NCBI RefSeq assembly: GCF_037026685.1
Contig: NZ_JBANET010000001.1
Location: 62,001-126,000 of the forward strand
From: Orrella sp037026685
Lineage (GTDB): Bacteria > Pseudomonadota > Gammaproteobacteria > Burkholderiales > Burkholderiaceae_B
Reading direction: 5' to 3'
DNA length: 64,000 nucleotides
This document shows positions 63,596 through 64,000 of this stretch, piece by piece (position 1 is the first letter of the stretch; each line of letters begins with the position of its first letter). The notes under the pieces are model-generated. The model had not been told where the DNA came from. It made no database searches and worked only from the letters and a program-made list of their open reading frames with translations. Both the position numbers and the translations under genes were made by a program.

Positions 63596-64000
63596 GTGGC
63601 TTCATCGCAGCAGCAGGCCCGCGTGGGCGTGGACATCGGCGGCACCTTCACGGACGTCGCACTGGAACTGGCGGGTACGCTGCATTCTGTCAAGGTTCTC
63701 ACCGATTATGCGCAGCCCGAGCGCGCCATCGTCCAGGGCCTGGAGCAGGTCTGCCAGGCAGCCGGCATCGGCCTGGCGCGCATCGGCATCATCATCCACG
63801 GCACCACGCTTGCCACCAACGCGCTGATCGAGCGGCGCGGCGCGCGCACCGCCTTCATCACCACAGAGGGCTTTCGCGACGTGCTGGAAATGCGCTCGGA
63901 AAGCCGTTTCGAACAGTACGACCTGAACATCCGCCTGCCGCCTCCCTTGATCGAACGCTGCGACCGCCTTACCTTGCGCGAACGCATCGATGCCCAGGGC
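63596..64000 (+). CDS. Hydantoinase/oxoprolinase subunit A (HyuA), 5' part
   Basis: First 135 codons of a gene that runs off the window. It starts at GTG with AGGGGAA about 10 bp upstream. The N-terminus RVGVDIGGTFTDVAL is the ATP-binding signature of the N-methylhydantoinase A / 5-oxoprolinase family, followed by HGTTLATNALIERRGARTAFITTEGFRDVLE. The enzyme would hydrolyse a cyclic amide (or carboxylate a ketone) with ATP. A HyuB partner is expected beyond 64000. Next to a TRAP importer and shared operators, so the imported compound may be its substrate. Confidence 0.88.
   Translation, partial: MASSQQQARVGVDIGGTFTDVALELAGTLHSVKVLTDYAQPERAIVQGLEQVCQAAGIGLARIGIIIHGTTLATNALIERRGARTAFITTEGFRDVLEMRSESRFEQYDLNIRLPPPLIERCDRLTLRERIDAQG

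Overview
The window is GC-rich (roughly two-thirds G+C by eye), densely packed DNA from a beta-proteobacterium of the Alcaligenaceae. Bordetella, or a very close relative such as Achromobacter, is the best fit. The grounds are the gene content (a Bug-family tricarboxylate-type binding protein, fbpABC iron uptake with a Fur-like box, glnA-ntrB-ntrC, split liv loci, an ugp operon), the codon usage and a Burkholderiales-style intergenic GC repeat. Species cannot be fixed from this sequence. I saw no rRNA, tRNA, prophage, transposase or CRISPR array.

Layout. 1-4.2 kb: serine acetyltransferase, an EamA permease, a PQQ-type sugar dehydrogenase and a glutathione transferase. 4.2-9.2 kb: complete branched-chain amino-acid ABC operon livJ-H-M-G-F on the minus strand, with overlapping cistrons. 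9.6-11.9 kb: ubiA-proC-yhhQ. 12-16.3 kb: ugpBAEC glycerol-3-phosphate uptake behind a Pho-box-like repeat. 16.3-17 kb: a long non-coding composite repeat. 17-21.9 kb: an orphan LivJ-like protein, an RBBP9-type hydrolase and sbp-cysT-cysW, with no cysA following. 22.2-31.2 kb: a two-gene secondary-metabolite locus, made of a 2545-aa highly reducing type I polyketide synthase without thioesterase and an alpha-oxoamine synthase. 31.2-35.4 kb: ridA-recG-oxyR-dps, a DNA-repair and oxidative-stress group. 35.6-40.6 kb: a LysR-controlled AtuA-type catabolic operon with a Bug protein, and an iron alcohol dehydrogenase. 40.7-45.5 kb: ferredoxin-NADP reductase divergent from fbpABC. 45.5-46.2 kb: a second, more complete copy of the composite repeat. 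46.2-49 kb: two pirins and a divergent LysR regulator. 49-53.3 kb: glnA-ntrBC with a textbook sigma-54/NtrC promoter. 53.3-59.6 kb: hemW, rdgB, an EAL-CBS-GGDEF protein, a chemoreceptor and rph. 59.7-64 kb: a TRAP transporter operon, a GntR/FCD regulator and the start of a hydantoinase/oxoprolinase gene that runs off the window.

Two things stand out. First, the PKS plus alpha-oxoamine synthase pair reads as a self-contained machine that builds a saturated acyl chain on an ACP and releases it by decarboxylative condensation with an amino acid. That is the chemistry of sphingoid-base (long-chain amino-ketone) formation. Second, two copies of a roughly 540-670 bp non-coding element sit between convergent genes, each about 40 bp from the stop codon of the minus-strand gene. 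The element is built of nested inverted repeats. In the better copy two arms of about 170 bp mirror each other, and their internal hairpins differ by a compensatory base-pair change.

Most regulation visible in the sequence is nutritional: nitrogen (NtrC/sigma-54), phosphate (Pho-like box at ugp), iron (Fur-like box at fbp), sulfate uptake genes, and GntR- and LysR-type operators.
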